A stretch of 64,000 nucleotides of DNA, taken from contig JACJXW010000006.1 in assembly GCA_020636405.1 (NCBI GenBank), forward strand, positions 558,001-622,000, given 5' to 3'. This DNA comes from Lewinellaceae bacterium. Lineage in GTDB: Bacteria > Bacteroidota > Bacteroidia > Chitinophagales > Saprospiraceae. A program made the translations under genes and the position numbers. Shown here piece by piece: positions 33,497 through 42,167 of this stretch (position 1 is the stretch's first letter; every line of letters begins with the position of its first letter). Below the pieces are notes generated by a model. That model saw only the letters and a list, made by a program, of their open reading frames with translations, was not told the origin of the DNA and did not search any database.

Positions 33497-36400
33497 TATT
33501 TCCTCAAATCCCACACCCAGTGCCCCTCCATGTCGAAGTACCCGATCATATCGCCCTGTTCGACGCGGAACAGGCCGTCTCCGGCGTAGCTGATGTATTC
33601 GTAATCCGGTTGTACGATGAGGTCCCCGTTGAGGCTGGCCAGGCCGCTGAAGCCCTGGATGCGGACCTTGGCGTACCCCTCCTCGAAGCTCTCGATCTTA
33701 TCATATTTAGGGGGAATGAGCTCGATGCCCTTCTGGTTGATGATGCCCCACTTGCCGTCGACCTGCACTACGGCGACGCCGTGTTTGAACTCGGTGGCCT
33801 TCTCGTAGTAGCCATCATAGAGGTGGGCCTGTTCGGTGATGTAGTAGAAGCGGTATTTTTCATCGCGCACCAGGCCCCGGCCCTCCTGGAAGGCCAGCAT
33901 GCGGTCGACGCTGGGCTCGATGAGCAGGTTGCCCTGCCGGTCGATCAACCCGGCCTTGCGGATGCCTTTGTAGACCACCGCTTTGCCGTCGTTGAAATCC
34001 AGGCATTTGGAGTATCCAAAAGGTACGGCTACTTCGCCTTTGGTATTGATGTAGCCGCAGGCGCCGTCTTTCTGTACGGCGGCCAGCCCCTCGGAGAAGG
34101 AAGATACTTTGGAATAGATATCGGGGATCACCAGGCGGCCGGTGGTGTCGATGAAACCGTAGCCGTCTTTGTACTTCACCGCGGCCAGCCCCTCGCTGAA
34201 GGGCTGTATCTCCCGCAGGTTGAGGTTGTTGATCAGTTCGCCGTCGCGGCCGATCAGGCCGTAGCGGACGTTGTTGTTCCCGAAGCGGGCCACGGCCAGG
34301 CCATGCTCATTGAAGTCCTGGATCTCCAGATAGCGCGGCCGCTGGATGAAGTGGCCCAGGCTGTCAATAAGGCCATATTTGTTGTCGACCACGACCCGGG
34401 CGATGCCGCGGGTGAAGTCGAACCCTTTATCAAATTTGGGAGGCACGATGAACGCGCCCTTTTTGTCAATATAACCGACGCCCTCCTCGGCGTACACCCA
34501 GGTCAGGCCGTTCTGGAAATTGCCCGCCCGGCGGTAGAGGAAGTCCACGGCCACATCGCCTTGTTTGTCGACAAAGCCCCAGTTGTTGCCCAGTTTGGCC
34601 GCCGCCAGGCCGTCGCTGAAATTCTGCACTTCCCGGAAGCGGCAAGGGATCACTTCGAGGCCGTCGCGGTCGACGAAGCCCCACAGGCCGTTGCGTTTGA
34701 CCGCCAGGCGCCCGTCCCGGAAGGAGCCGATCTCATCGTAAACAGCGCTGACGGTGAGTTGCCCCAGCGTGTCGATCAGCCCGTACTTGGGCTCCCGGAT
34801 GTAGACGCGAACGATCTTGTTGTCGGTATTTTCCAGGAATTGCACCCCGTCGTAGCGGCAGGGAATGAGCACATCGGCATCGCGGTTGACCATGCCCCAT
34901 TTGCCGTGGCACTCCACAATACCTACGTCGTTGACAAAATCCTTGGCGAAGGTATACTGGGGCGGCACGATCACCTGGGCCGCCGTATCGATGTACCCCC
35001 ATTCGCAGCCCTCGCAGGTCAGGGAAGCGTCGTGGCGGAAGAGCTGGTCGTACTGGGTGTAGTCGAGCATGACGCCGGGAGTGGCCAGCCCGTTGAGGTA
35101 GGTGCGCAGCTTGCTCAGGCTGTGTTCCGGCTTCATGCTGCCCGACAGGCGGCCGGAGAAACTGAAGCGCGCCACGCCGTCGACAAAATCGCCGAGGTAC
35201 GCCAGGTCGCGGCGCACGATGCGGCCGATGCGGTCGACCAGGCCGTGGCGGCCGTTGGCGAAGACGCAGCGCGCCACGGGGTAGCCTCTGCGGAAATCGT
35301 CGAAACGGACGTCCCAGAAGTCCATCTCGGTGACCAGCATGCCCAGCTCGTTACTGACCAGGCCGTACGCCATATCGAAGCGGAAGGTGGTGCGTTCGAA
35401 CTCATAGCGCTCCGATTTTTCGATGCCAACCAGCGTGAAGCCCAGGTTGCGCTCCACCTGTACGCTGTGGAATTTGGGGTCGATCTGGACATCTCCATCC
35501 TGCAGGCGGCGCAGGCCCCAGCGGTCTTCCTGGGGGGAATAGAACCACTCGAAAGCATCGAGCAGGTAGTCGTTGGAGCTGTTTTCCGCTGCTCCTCCGG
35601 GGAGGGCGGTATTGCCGGCGATGTTCACCTGGAAGTGCTTCTGGAAGTTGCTGGTGTCGCGCAACCTACCCTCATCATCCAGGCGCAGGAGGGTCAGAGC
35701 TTCGCCCTTGCCGTCTCCCTGGTGGCGATAGGCCCGGGCCTGCTTGCCTTCGAGCTCAATACGGTGATAGATGGCGGGAACCACCTGTTCTCCTGCAAAA
35801 TTGACGATGCCGAAGCGGTTCTCTTTTTTTACCACGCAGGCGTTGCCGCGCAGCGGGGCGATGTAGTCGTATTCGAATGGGATGACGGTGGCGCCCCCGG
35901 CGCGGACGACACCCCACTGGCCCTGATAATTGACGCGGAAGAGTTTTTTGTCGTAGGCCTGGATCTCGTTGTAGGCCGGCGGCAGCATCTGGTTGCCACA
36001 CCAGTCGAGCAGGCCGAGCTGTCGTTTCTTTTTGGTGATGATGTATCGCTTGGAAAAGGAATAGTAATTGTCGTAGCTGCCGTCGGTGATGATGCGCCCG
36101 CAGGGGATGGAGTAGACAAATTGCCCGTCGTTGCTGGTGAGTTTGATGAAGCTGTCGGAAATGCGGCTGAAGGCGCGGTATTCGGCGGGGATCACCCGGA
36201 TGCCGTAGAAATCAATAGCCCCCCAAAGGTTACCCGAGCGGTAGAAGAAGAGGCTGTCGCTGAAAAAACGGATCTCATTGGCCTCGTTCGGCAGGATCTC
36301 CCTGCCGGTGCCCGACAGGAGCCCCAGGTGATTGCCGCGGGTAGTGATGAAAAAATCCCCTTCCTCCGACTGAATGTCGTCGTAAACCGGGTCTGCCAGT

Positions 36401-36828
36401 TTGTTGCCGTATTTGTCGGTCAGGCCCCATTTGCCATTTTGCATGTAGGCCAGATAGTGGCCGTTCCAAACTTCCACCCGTTGGTAGCCCTTCTCCAGGA
36501 TGACGTTCCCGTAGAGGTTGATCACCATCCATTGCCCCAGGTCCATCACGGCGATCAGGGTGGAGTCCAGGACTTTGATATCATCGTACTTGGGAGGGAC
36601 CAGCTCACGGCCGCCATCGGCCAGAAGGCCCACGTACCCATCCCGCTGCATTACGGCGTACCCAAAGCGTTTGAACTCGCCGATAGCATCATAAACCGGC
36701 GACAGGACGACCTTCCCATCCGCATTGATCAATCCCCACTTTTTGTCGACCTTGATCGGGAAGTACCGCTGTGCAGATAGAGTAGAGCAGAGTAGAACCG
36801 TAAATACAAGTATCCAGTACCTGCGCAT
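33496..36828 (-). CDS. large secreted WG-repeat protein
   Basis: A 1110-residue protein with a signal peptide (WILVFTVLLCSTLSAQ). Almost the whole length is WG (KWG/beta-leg) repeats of about 45-50 residues, roughly twenty, with cores such as KKWGLINADGKVVLSPVYD, GLWGFVDRDGLEVIPC and GYGFIDTTGRLVIPDIY. One non-WG stretch lies at about residues 345-470. Repeats are divergent, unlike the LRR gene nearby, so this is old. WG proteins are beta-solenoid-like surface or periplasmic proteins of unknown function. No T9SS tail; the protein ends in EGHWVWDLRK. Confidence 0.88.
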   Translation of the reverse strand: MRRYWILVFTVLLCSTLSAQRYFPIKVDKKWGLINADGKVVLSPVYDAIGEFKRFGYAVMQRDGYVGLLADGGRELVPPKYDDIKVLDSTLIAVMDLGQWMVINLYGNVILEKGYQRVEVWNGHYLAYMQNGKWGLTDKYGNKLADPVYDDIQSEEGDFFITTRGNHLGLLSGTGREILPNEANEIRFFSDSLFFYRSGNLWGAIDFYGIRVIPAEYRAFSRISDSFIKLTSNDGQFVYSIPCGRIITDGSYDNYYSFSKRYIITKKKRQLGLLDWCGNQMLPPAYNEIQAYDKKLFRVNYQGQWGVVRAGGATVIPFEYDYIAPLRGNACVVKKENRFGIVNFAGEQVVPAIYHRIELEGKQARAYRHQGDGKGEALTLLRLDDEGRLRDTSNFQKHFQVNIAGNTALPGGAAENSSNDYLLDAFEWFYSPQEDRWGLRRLQDGDVQIDPKFHSVQVERNLGFTLVGIEKSERYEFERTTFRFDMAYGLVSNELGMLVTEMDFWDVRFDDFRRGYPVARCVFANGRHGLVDRIGRIVRRDLAYLGDFVDGVARFSFSGRLSGSMKPEHSLSKLRTYLNGLATPGVMLDYTQYDQLFRHDASLTCEGCEWGYIDTAAQVIVPPQYTFAKDFVNDVGIVECHGKWGMVNRDADVLIPCRYDGVQFLENTDNKIVRVYIREPKYGLIDTLGQLTVSAVYDEIGSFRDGRLAVKRNGLWGFVDRDGLEVIPCRFREVQNFSDGLAAAKLGNNWGFVDKQGDVAVDFLYRRAGNFQNGLTWVYAEEGVGYIDKKGAFIVPPKFDKGFDFTRGIARVVVDNKYGLIDSLGHFIQRPRYLEIQDFNEHGLAVARFGNNNVRYGLIGRDGELINNLNLREIQPFSEGLAAVKYKDGYGFIDTTGRLVIPDIYSKVSSFSEGLAAVQKDGACGYINTKGEVAVPFGYSKCLDFNDGKAVVYKGIRKAGLIDRQGNLLIEPSVDRMLAFQEGRGLVRDEKYRFYYITEQAHLYDGYYEKATEFKHGVAVVQVDGKWGIINQKGIELIPPKYDKIESFEEGYAKVRIQGFSGLASLNGDLIVQPDYEYISYAGDGLFRVEQGDMIGYFDMEGHWVWDLRK

Positions 36829-37464
36829 AGGCTAATTTACAGATTAGGGGGTATAGTCTTTTTCGTTTGTAACTATCAGCAATTCGCCGTTCGCAATTCG
36901 CCGTTCGATAAACGCTGCATCAAAACCCGGATTTAGGGCAAAGAACTGGTTTCTTGAGCTTGGATTCCTGCAATTAGGGGCATAGTGCTGCGAATAGAGA
37001 ACCGCTAAAAGCGAAATGCTGATAGTTACTTTTGTTCGTTATTTAAACGAGGATCGGAATGGATAAATTATTTTGATATGTACTCAAACCAGCTGACATC
37101 CCGATTTTTTCAAACCGGGACAAATTTACAAAAAAATGTATGCGGGGAAATTTATTATGATAAAATTTATATGAAATAAATGTTAAAGTGTGTGATTTTT
37201 AGTGGTGTTGTACAATAGATTGATTATCAATAACCAAAGAGTGGGGTTGGCTGCCCATCTAAGGTTGCGCAACCCCGTGCATCATACACGCCCAAGGGCT
37301 GCCATCAGTTCGTACATCGTTGGGGGCGAGAACCTCCCCTGGCACCCTACACATGCCTGTATTGCTTCGCATCAAGAAACCGGTAGCGCAGCGTTGGAGG
37401 GCTTCCCTTAAGCCCCAGGAGCAGGAAGATGAGCTTTTTCATGGTAAATATTGGTTTGTAGGGC

Positions 37465-37499
37465 AATTTAGGGCGCAACTTGAAGTTGCACCCTAAATT
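37465..37499. repeat. near-perfect 35-bp palindrome
   Basis: AATTTAGGGCGCAACTT at 37465-37481 is followed by one base and its reverse complement at 37483-37499 with one mismatch (16 of 17). It stands alone in the topA upstream region. It could be a terminator for minus-strand transcripts, a protein-binding site or a mobile-element end. Confidence 0.55.
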
Positions 37500-37722
37500 C
37501 AATGGACAACTTTAAAGACTAGATTGAACATATTATAAAGGCCCGGAAAACCACTCCGGACGGAGAGGGGGCAGTTCCGGGGGCGGAGTATTGAAAAGAA
37601 GGTATATCTTTGCAGGCGTTGCCCGAAGGATAGAAAGGTGTGGAAATGTATAGACATGTATGGAAAGGTGTAGAAATGTAAAGTCCGGTTCACCTAAAAA
37701 AACCATATAATCAGGCGGAGCA

Positions 37723-37751
37723 TTGAACAAATTTTAAAATTTATACATTTG
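37723..37751 (+). promoter_or_regulatory. topA promoter
   Basis: TTG at 37723-37725, 18 bases, then TACATTTG at 37744-37751, a near-ideal Bacteroidota promoter. It leaves a leader of about 105 nt before the topA ATG at 37866. Confidence 0.65.
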
Positions 37752-37865
37752 CATCTTTCGGAGGGCTATCGTCAAAAAATGAATCAAAGTGTAGATTTTT
37801 CCGTTATGCGTCCTTGAAGGGCTGGAACACGCCTGGATACTTTTGAAAAAACCAAGCTTTATAAT

Positions 37866-40403
37866 ATGCCAAAGAACCTACTGATTGTAGAGTCGCCCGC
37901 CAAGGCGAAAACCATTGAGAAGTTTTTAGGGAAGGATTTCACCGTAAAATCCAGTTTCGGCCATGTGCGCGATCTTGAAAAGAGTGAAGGGGCAGTAGAC
38001 GTTGAAAACAATTTTCGCCCCAAGTACGTCGTCTCCCCGGAGAAGAAAAAGGTAGTCAAAGAGTTGAAGGACTGGGTGAAGAAAGTCGATGAAGTATGGC
38101 TCGCCACGGACGAAGACCGCGAGGGAGAAGCCATCTCCTGGCACCTATGCCAGGTGCTCGGTTTGGATGAAAACCAGACCAAGCGGATCGTTTTCCGCGA
38201 GATCACCAAGCCGGCCATTCAGAATGCCGTGCAGAACCCCCGCCGGCTGGACGTCAACCTGGTCAATGCCCAGCAGGCCCGCCGGGTGCTGGACCGCCTG
38301 GTGGGATATGAACTCTCGGGCATCCTGTGGCGCAAGATCAAGGGCAAGCTCTCGGCCGGGAGGGTCCAGTCGGTAGCCGTGAAGCTCATCGTTGAGCGGG
38401 AGCGGGAGATCAATAATTTTGAATCCACGCCTTTCTACCGGGTCAACGCCCTGTTCGATGTAAAGAACGAGCAGGGGAAAACAGTCAAGCTCAAAGCGGA
38501 AGGGCCGGTGCGTTACGATACCGAACAGGACGCTCAGGCTTTTCTGGAAAGTTGCCGCGGCGCCCTTTTCCGCATCGATAATATCGATGTAAAGCCGCTC
38601 AAGCGCAGCCCAACGCCTCCGTTCACTACTTCCACCCTGCAACAGGAAGCCAGCCGCAAGCTGGGCTTTTCCGTGCAGCGCACCATGTCTGTGGCGCAGC
38701 GCCTCTACGAAGCGGGTAACATTACTTATATGCGTACCGACTCCACGGCGCTCAGCGAAACGGCGCTGTCGAGCATTGCCCAGGAGGTCGAATCGCTCTA
38801 CGGCAAAAATTACGTCAAAACCCGCCGTTATAAGAGCAAATCCGCCAGCGCCCAGGAAGCGCACGAAGCCATCCGCCCGACCTACATCGACCGCCAGATG
38901 GTAACCGGCAGCAGGGATGAACAGCGCCTCTATGAATTGATCTGGAAGCGGGCCATCGCCTCCCAAATGGCCGACGCCGTGGTGGAAAAGACGATCGTCA
39001 AGATTGGCATATCTTCCCTTCCCGACGCTTACCTCAAGGCGGAAGGCGAGGTGCTGAAGTTCGACGGGTTCCTGAAAGTATACCTGGAATCGACCGACGA
39101 TGAAGACGAGGAAGATACCAAAGGCATGCTGCCGCCGCTGAAGGTAGGGCAGGGGCTCAATCTGGATAATATGACGGCAACCGAGCGCTTTACCCGCCCT
39201 CCGAGCCGCTATACGGAGGCAGGCCTGGTCAAACAACTGGAAGAGCTGGGCATCGGGCGCCCGTCTACCTACGCGCCAACCATCAGCAAGATCATGGAGG
39301 AGGGCAGAGGTTATATCGTCAAAGAAAGCCGCGACGGGGAAGAGCGGGAATATCAGGTGCTCACCCTCGATAAAAAAGGGGAGATCAGCAAGGAAAAAAA
39401 GACGGAGGTCACCGGTGCGGTCAAGAACCGCCTGTTCCCCACCGATATGGGCATTACGGTGAGCGATTTCCTCAGCGAGCACTTCCAGGCGATCATGGAC
39501 TATGGTTTTACCGCCGATATTGAAAAGGAGTTCGATGAGATCGCCGATGGCGGGCGGGAGTGGACGTCTATGCTAAAGTCGTTCTACGGACCCTTCCACG
39601 AAACGGTGGAGGAAACCCTGGCCAATGCCGACCGGCCCACCCGGGAGCGCATACTCGGCAAAGACCCGGAAACGGGCCGAACGGTGCTCACCCGAATGAC
39701 CCGCCTGGGGCCGGTCGTACAGATCGGCGCGCCGGAAGAACTGGAGGAAGAGGAGAAGCCCAAATACGCCAACCTACAGCCTACCCAGTCGATGGAGACC
39801 ATCACCTACGAGGAGGCGATGAAGCTGTTTGCCCTGCCCAAAGACCTGGGCGCCTATCAGGGCGAAGAGGTGGCCATCGGCGTGGGGCGCTACGGCCCTT
39901 ATGTCCGCCACGGGGAAAAATTCATATCCATTCCGAAAGGAGAAGACCCTCTGGCCGTTTCCCTGGAGCGCGCCATCGAGCTGATCCGCATGAAACAACA
40001 GGAAGATGCTCCGGTCGGAACCTACAAAGGCCAGCCCATTACCAAAGGCAAAGGGCGCTTCGGCCCTTACCTCAAGTGGAACGACCTCTTTGTCAATGTA
40101 CCAAGGAAGTATAATTTCGACAACATCTCCCTAGAGGATATGCACGAGCTGATCGAGCAGAAGGTGGCAAAGGAGGCCAATCGGTACATCCACAAATGGG
40201 ATGAAGAAAAGATCTCCGTAGAAAACGGCCGCTGGGGGCCCTACATCCGCTTTAAGAAGAAGAACATCAAGTTCCCCAAAGTCGACGGCAAAAAGGTGGA
40301 CGCCGAAATGGCCAAGGAAATGACCCTGGAAAAGATCAAAGAGTTCATCGAGCTGGAAGTTCCCAATGCCTTCAGCAAGGGGAAGAAAAAGGTGAAAAAA
40401 TAG
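37866..40403 (+). CDS. topA: DNA topoisomerase I
   Basis: An 845-residue type IA topoisomerase. The Toprim domain is at the start (LLIVESPAKAKTIEKFLG, with ATDEDREGEAISWHL carrying the metal-binding acidic residues). The catalytic Tyr is about residue 288 in NITYMRTDSTALSE. The C-terminus has three topoisomerase C-terminal repeats (VGRYGPYVRHG, KGRFGPYLKWND, NGRWGPYIRFK) and no four-cysteine zinc fingers, as usual in Bacteroidota. Relaxes negative supercoils. Confidence 0.96.
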   Translation: MPKNLLIVESPAKAKTIEKFLGKDFTVKSSFGHVRDLEKSEGAVDVENNFRPKYVVSPEKKKVVKELKDWVKKVDEVWLATDEDREGEAISWHLCQVLGLDENQTKRIVFREITKPAIQNAVQNPRRLDVNLVNAQQARRVLDRLVGYELSGILWRKIKGKLSAGRVQSVAVKLIVEREREINNFESTPFYRVNALFDVKNEQGKTVKLKAEGPVRYDTEQDAQAFLESCRGALFRIDNIDVKPLKRSPTPPFTTSTLQQEASRKLGFSVQRTMSVAQRLYEAGNITYMRTDSTALSETALSSIAQEVESLYGKNYVKTRRYKSKSASAQEAHEAIRPTYIDRQMVTGSRDEQRLYELIWKRAIASQMADAVVEKTIVKIGISSLPDAYLKAEGEVLKFDGFLKVYLESTDDEDEEDTKGMLPPLKVGQGLNLDNMTATERFTRPPSRYTEAGLVKQLEELGIGRPSTYAPTISKIMEEGRGYIVKESRDGEEREYQVLTLDKKGEISKEKKTEVTGAVKNRLFPTDMGITVSDFLSEHFQAIMDYGFTADIEKEFDEIADGGREWTSMLKSFYGPFHETVEETLANADRPTRERILGKDPETGRTVLTRMTRLGPVVQIGAPEELEEEEKPKYANLQPTQSMETITYEEAMKLFALPKDLGAYQGEEVAIGVGRYGPYVRHGEKFISIPKGEDPLAVSLERAIELIRMKQQEDAPVGTYKGQPITKGKGRFGPYLKWNDLFVNVPRKYNFDNISLEDMHELIEQKVAKEANRYIHKWDEEKISVENGRWGPYIRFKKKNIKFPKVDGKKVDAEMAKEMTLEKIKEFIELEVPNAFSKGKKKVKK

Positions 40404-40409
40404 AGGGGT

Positions 40410-40728
40410 GAGGCTGTCTCAAAAGATGAGGGCGCTCCCGAAAGTCCTTCGGGCCAGGTTAGCCTGGGGCGATGGAACACGGATGTACACGGGTTGGGCG
40501 GATTACGCGGATTGTGAAGCCTGTTGCTTAAGTGTGAAACGCCGATATTCGCGGATCTGAGACTTTCCGGAGTGCCCTCAAAGATGAAATGAAAACGTTG
40601 CAGCCCAACAATCTTCTGTTTTTCGCTGCCCGCCCTGTTCTCCCCCTGGGGGAGTTAGAGAGGCTGGGGTGGGCAGCGAAACATTATTTGGCAGTAATTT
40701 TTCAATTCTTTACTTTTAAGACAGCCTC
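40410..40728. repeat. nested palindromic element with IS-like terminal inverted repeats
   Basis: Outer arms GAGGCTGTCTCAAAAG (40410-40425) and CTTTTAAGACAGCCTC (40713-40728) match at 15 of 16 positions. Inside, 40428-40446 and 40561-40579 form a second inverted repeat (17 of 19), flanked by an 8-bp direct repeat AAAGATGA (40422-40429 and 40580-40587). A third hairpin TTTCGCTGCCC/GGGCAGCGAAA lies around 40619-40681. No ORF for a transposase. This fills the gap between topA and the methyltransferase gene. Confidence 0.6.
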
Positions 40729-40746
40729 AAGCGGCCGGCGCTCCCA

Positions 40747-41541
40747 CTAACCGCGCATCTTCAGGGAAAACAAATGCGGCACGCCGGGCAACAGCTTCGA
40801 CCGGTACTGCCCCGGCGCTACCTCCTCCATTTTCGGCCAGCAATCGTAAGGCGAATAATCGTATTCCCTGAATTCCTCAAGGGTAAGCCCGGCATCCAGC
40901 AGCGCCATAATGATGTCGCTGAGGGAATGTTGCCAGGTAAATTCTTTACGGGCTTCCTTCGCCTCGTAGGAGCCGGCATAAGACCCGCCCTCTATATCTA
41001 TTTCAACCGGAGCCTCCTCATGGAAGTAGGAATAAGTGGATTGTCCGTTTTCCGGGTCAAAGATCATGAAGGTGGGGTGGAATTCCACAATAAAAAAAAT
41101 GCCTCCCGGTTTCAGGTGGTGGCGAACCACCCTGGCCCACTGCCGAAGGTTGTGCAGCCAGGTGAGCACGCCGTAGGAGGTGAACACAATATCGAACTGC
41201 TCTTCCAGCTTGCCTTGGAGCTCAAGGACATCGGACTGCATAAAATGGGCATCCAAACCCAGCTGTTGGTTGAGCCTCCGGGCGGTTTCGATGGCCTTTT
41301 CCGAAAAATCTACGCCAGTGGCTTTTGCTCCCAGCCTTGCCCAGGAAAGGGTGTCCTGCCCGAAATGGCATTGCAGGTGCAGCAGGCGTTTACCTTTAAC
41401 AGTTCCCAGGGCTTCCAGCTCGATCGGCATCAGGGAGTTCCTGCCCTCGAGGAAACTTTTGATGTCATACATTTCTGTCCCGGGATGGAAGGAGGCCCAT
41501 TCGTCCCATAACTTTTGATTTTCCGACAGGTATTCTTTCAT
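40747..41541 (-). CDS. class I SAM-dependent methyltransferase
   Basis: A 264-residue Rossmann methyltransferase. Motif I LHLQCHFGQDTLSWARLGAK and VDFSEKAIE bind SAM, FDIVFTSYGVLTWL is the motif IV region. The pattern resembles small-molecule methyltransferases of the Methyltransf_25/11 type. The substrate is not evident. Convergent with topA and divergent from the DUF3467 gene. Confidence 0.85.
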   Translation of the reverse strand: MKEYLSENQKLWDEWASFHPGTEMYDIKSFLEGRNSLMPIELEALGTVKGKRLLHLQCHFGQDTLSWARLGAKATGVDFSEKAIETARRLNQQLGLDAHFMQSDVLELQGKLEEQFDIVFTSYGVLTWLHNLRQWARVVRHHLKPGGIFFIVEFHPTFMIFDPENGQSTYSYFHEEAPVEIDIEGGSYAGSYEAKEARKEFTWQHSLSDIIMALLDAGLTLEEFREYDYSPYDCWPKMEEVAPGQYRSKLLPGVPHLFSLKMRG

Positions 41542-41603
41542 AGTTTGTATAGGTTGGTATTAATTCCGATATTAGAGGCCCTTACTCATAAAATATCCTG
41601 AAC

Positions 41604-41921
41604 ATGTCAGAATCAAAGAAAGGACAAAATCAATTAAATATCGAATTGCCGGAAGAAGTGGCGGAAGGAACCTATTCCAACCTGGCCATCATCTCGCATT
41701 CCAATTCCGAATTTGTAGTTGACTTTATCCGGCTGGTGCCCAACGTGCCCAAGGCCAAAGTCAAATCCCGTATCATCCTGACCCCGCAGCACGCCAAGCG
41801 CCTGCTCCGGGCACTGGCGGATAATGTGAAAAAGTTCGAGGCCCAGTTCGGCGTTATCGATGAGCCGGAACAGCCCCCCTTCCCGCCCATGAGTTTCAAC
41901 ACGCCGAAAGCCCAGGCGTGA
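41604..41921 (+). CDS. DUF3467 family protein
   Basis: A 105-residue cytoplasmic protein matching DUF3467 over its full length: ELPEEVAEGTYSNLAIISHS, NSEFVVDFIRLVPNVPKA, VKSRIILTPQHAKRLLRALA. The family is widespread in Bacteroidota and has no assigned function. It is followed by a strong stem-loop. Confidence 0.85.
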   Translation: MSESKKGQNQLNIELPEEVAEGTYSNLAIISHSNSEFVVDFIRLVPNVPKAKVKSRIILTPQHAKRLLRALADNVKKFEAQFGVIDEPEQPPFPPMSFNTPKAQA

Positions 41922-41927
41922 ATTTGT

Positions 41928-41979
41928 TCCGGCATCTTCGGTTCAGCCAAAGGGGCGTCTCAGAACCGAAGATGCCGGA
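41928..41979 (+). terminator. 17-bp perfect stem-loop after DUF3467
   Basis: 41928-41944 (TCCGGCATCTTCGGTTC) pairs without mismatch with 41963-41979 around an 18-nt loop, starting 7 nt after the stop codon. There is no T-tract, so it may be an RNA-stabilising or intergenic repeat instead of an intrinsic terminator. Confidence 0.6.
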
Positions 41980-42121
41980 TATCATACGCTTTCGGCGCCC
42001 TTTTCATCTCTGGCCTTTATATTATTCCGGCTAATAGCGGCTTTCCCGGTGGTTTTTTTTCTTTGGTATAGATTAATGGCCTCTTTCGTCGATTTAATAT
42101 TTCCTTCTCTCCGCCTCCCGC

Positions 42122-42129
42122 TACATTTG
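42122..42129 (+). promoter_or_regulatory. -7 element upstream of the outer-membrane receptor
   Basis: TACATTTG matches TAnnTTTG, 38 nt before the ATG at 42168. No good -33 TTG is seen. Confidence 0.4.
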
Positions 42130-42167
42130 TCCCCATCATCCGATTGTTTAACATCAAACCCGACTTA

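Larger units (their letters stand above)
36829..37865. other. 1.04-kb intergenic region upstream of topA
   Basis: No full gene. 36880-36910 has short direct repeats of AATTCGCCGTTCG. 37347-37442 (minus strand) encodes a 31-residue stub MKKLIFLLLGLKGS... that looks like a signal peptide cut off after ~12 residues, in a GC-richer patch (37230-37440) that differs from its AT-rich surroundings and may be debris of a lost gene or element. A palindrome and the topA promoter follow and are listed separately. Confidence 0.5.

Noticed and set aside
33412..36780. 1122-residue plus-strand ORF
   Set aside because: Exact antisense of the WG-repeat gene. The translated protein has no signal peptide or domain, while the minus strand gives a full WG protein with signal peptide.
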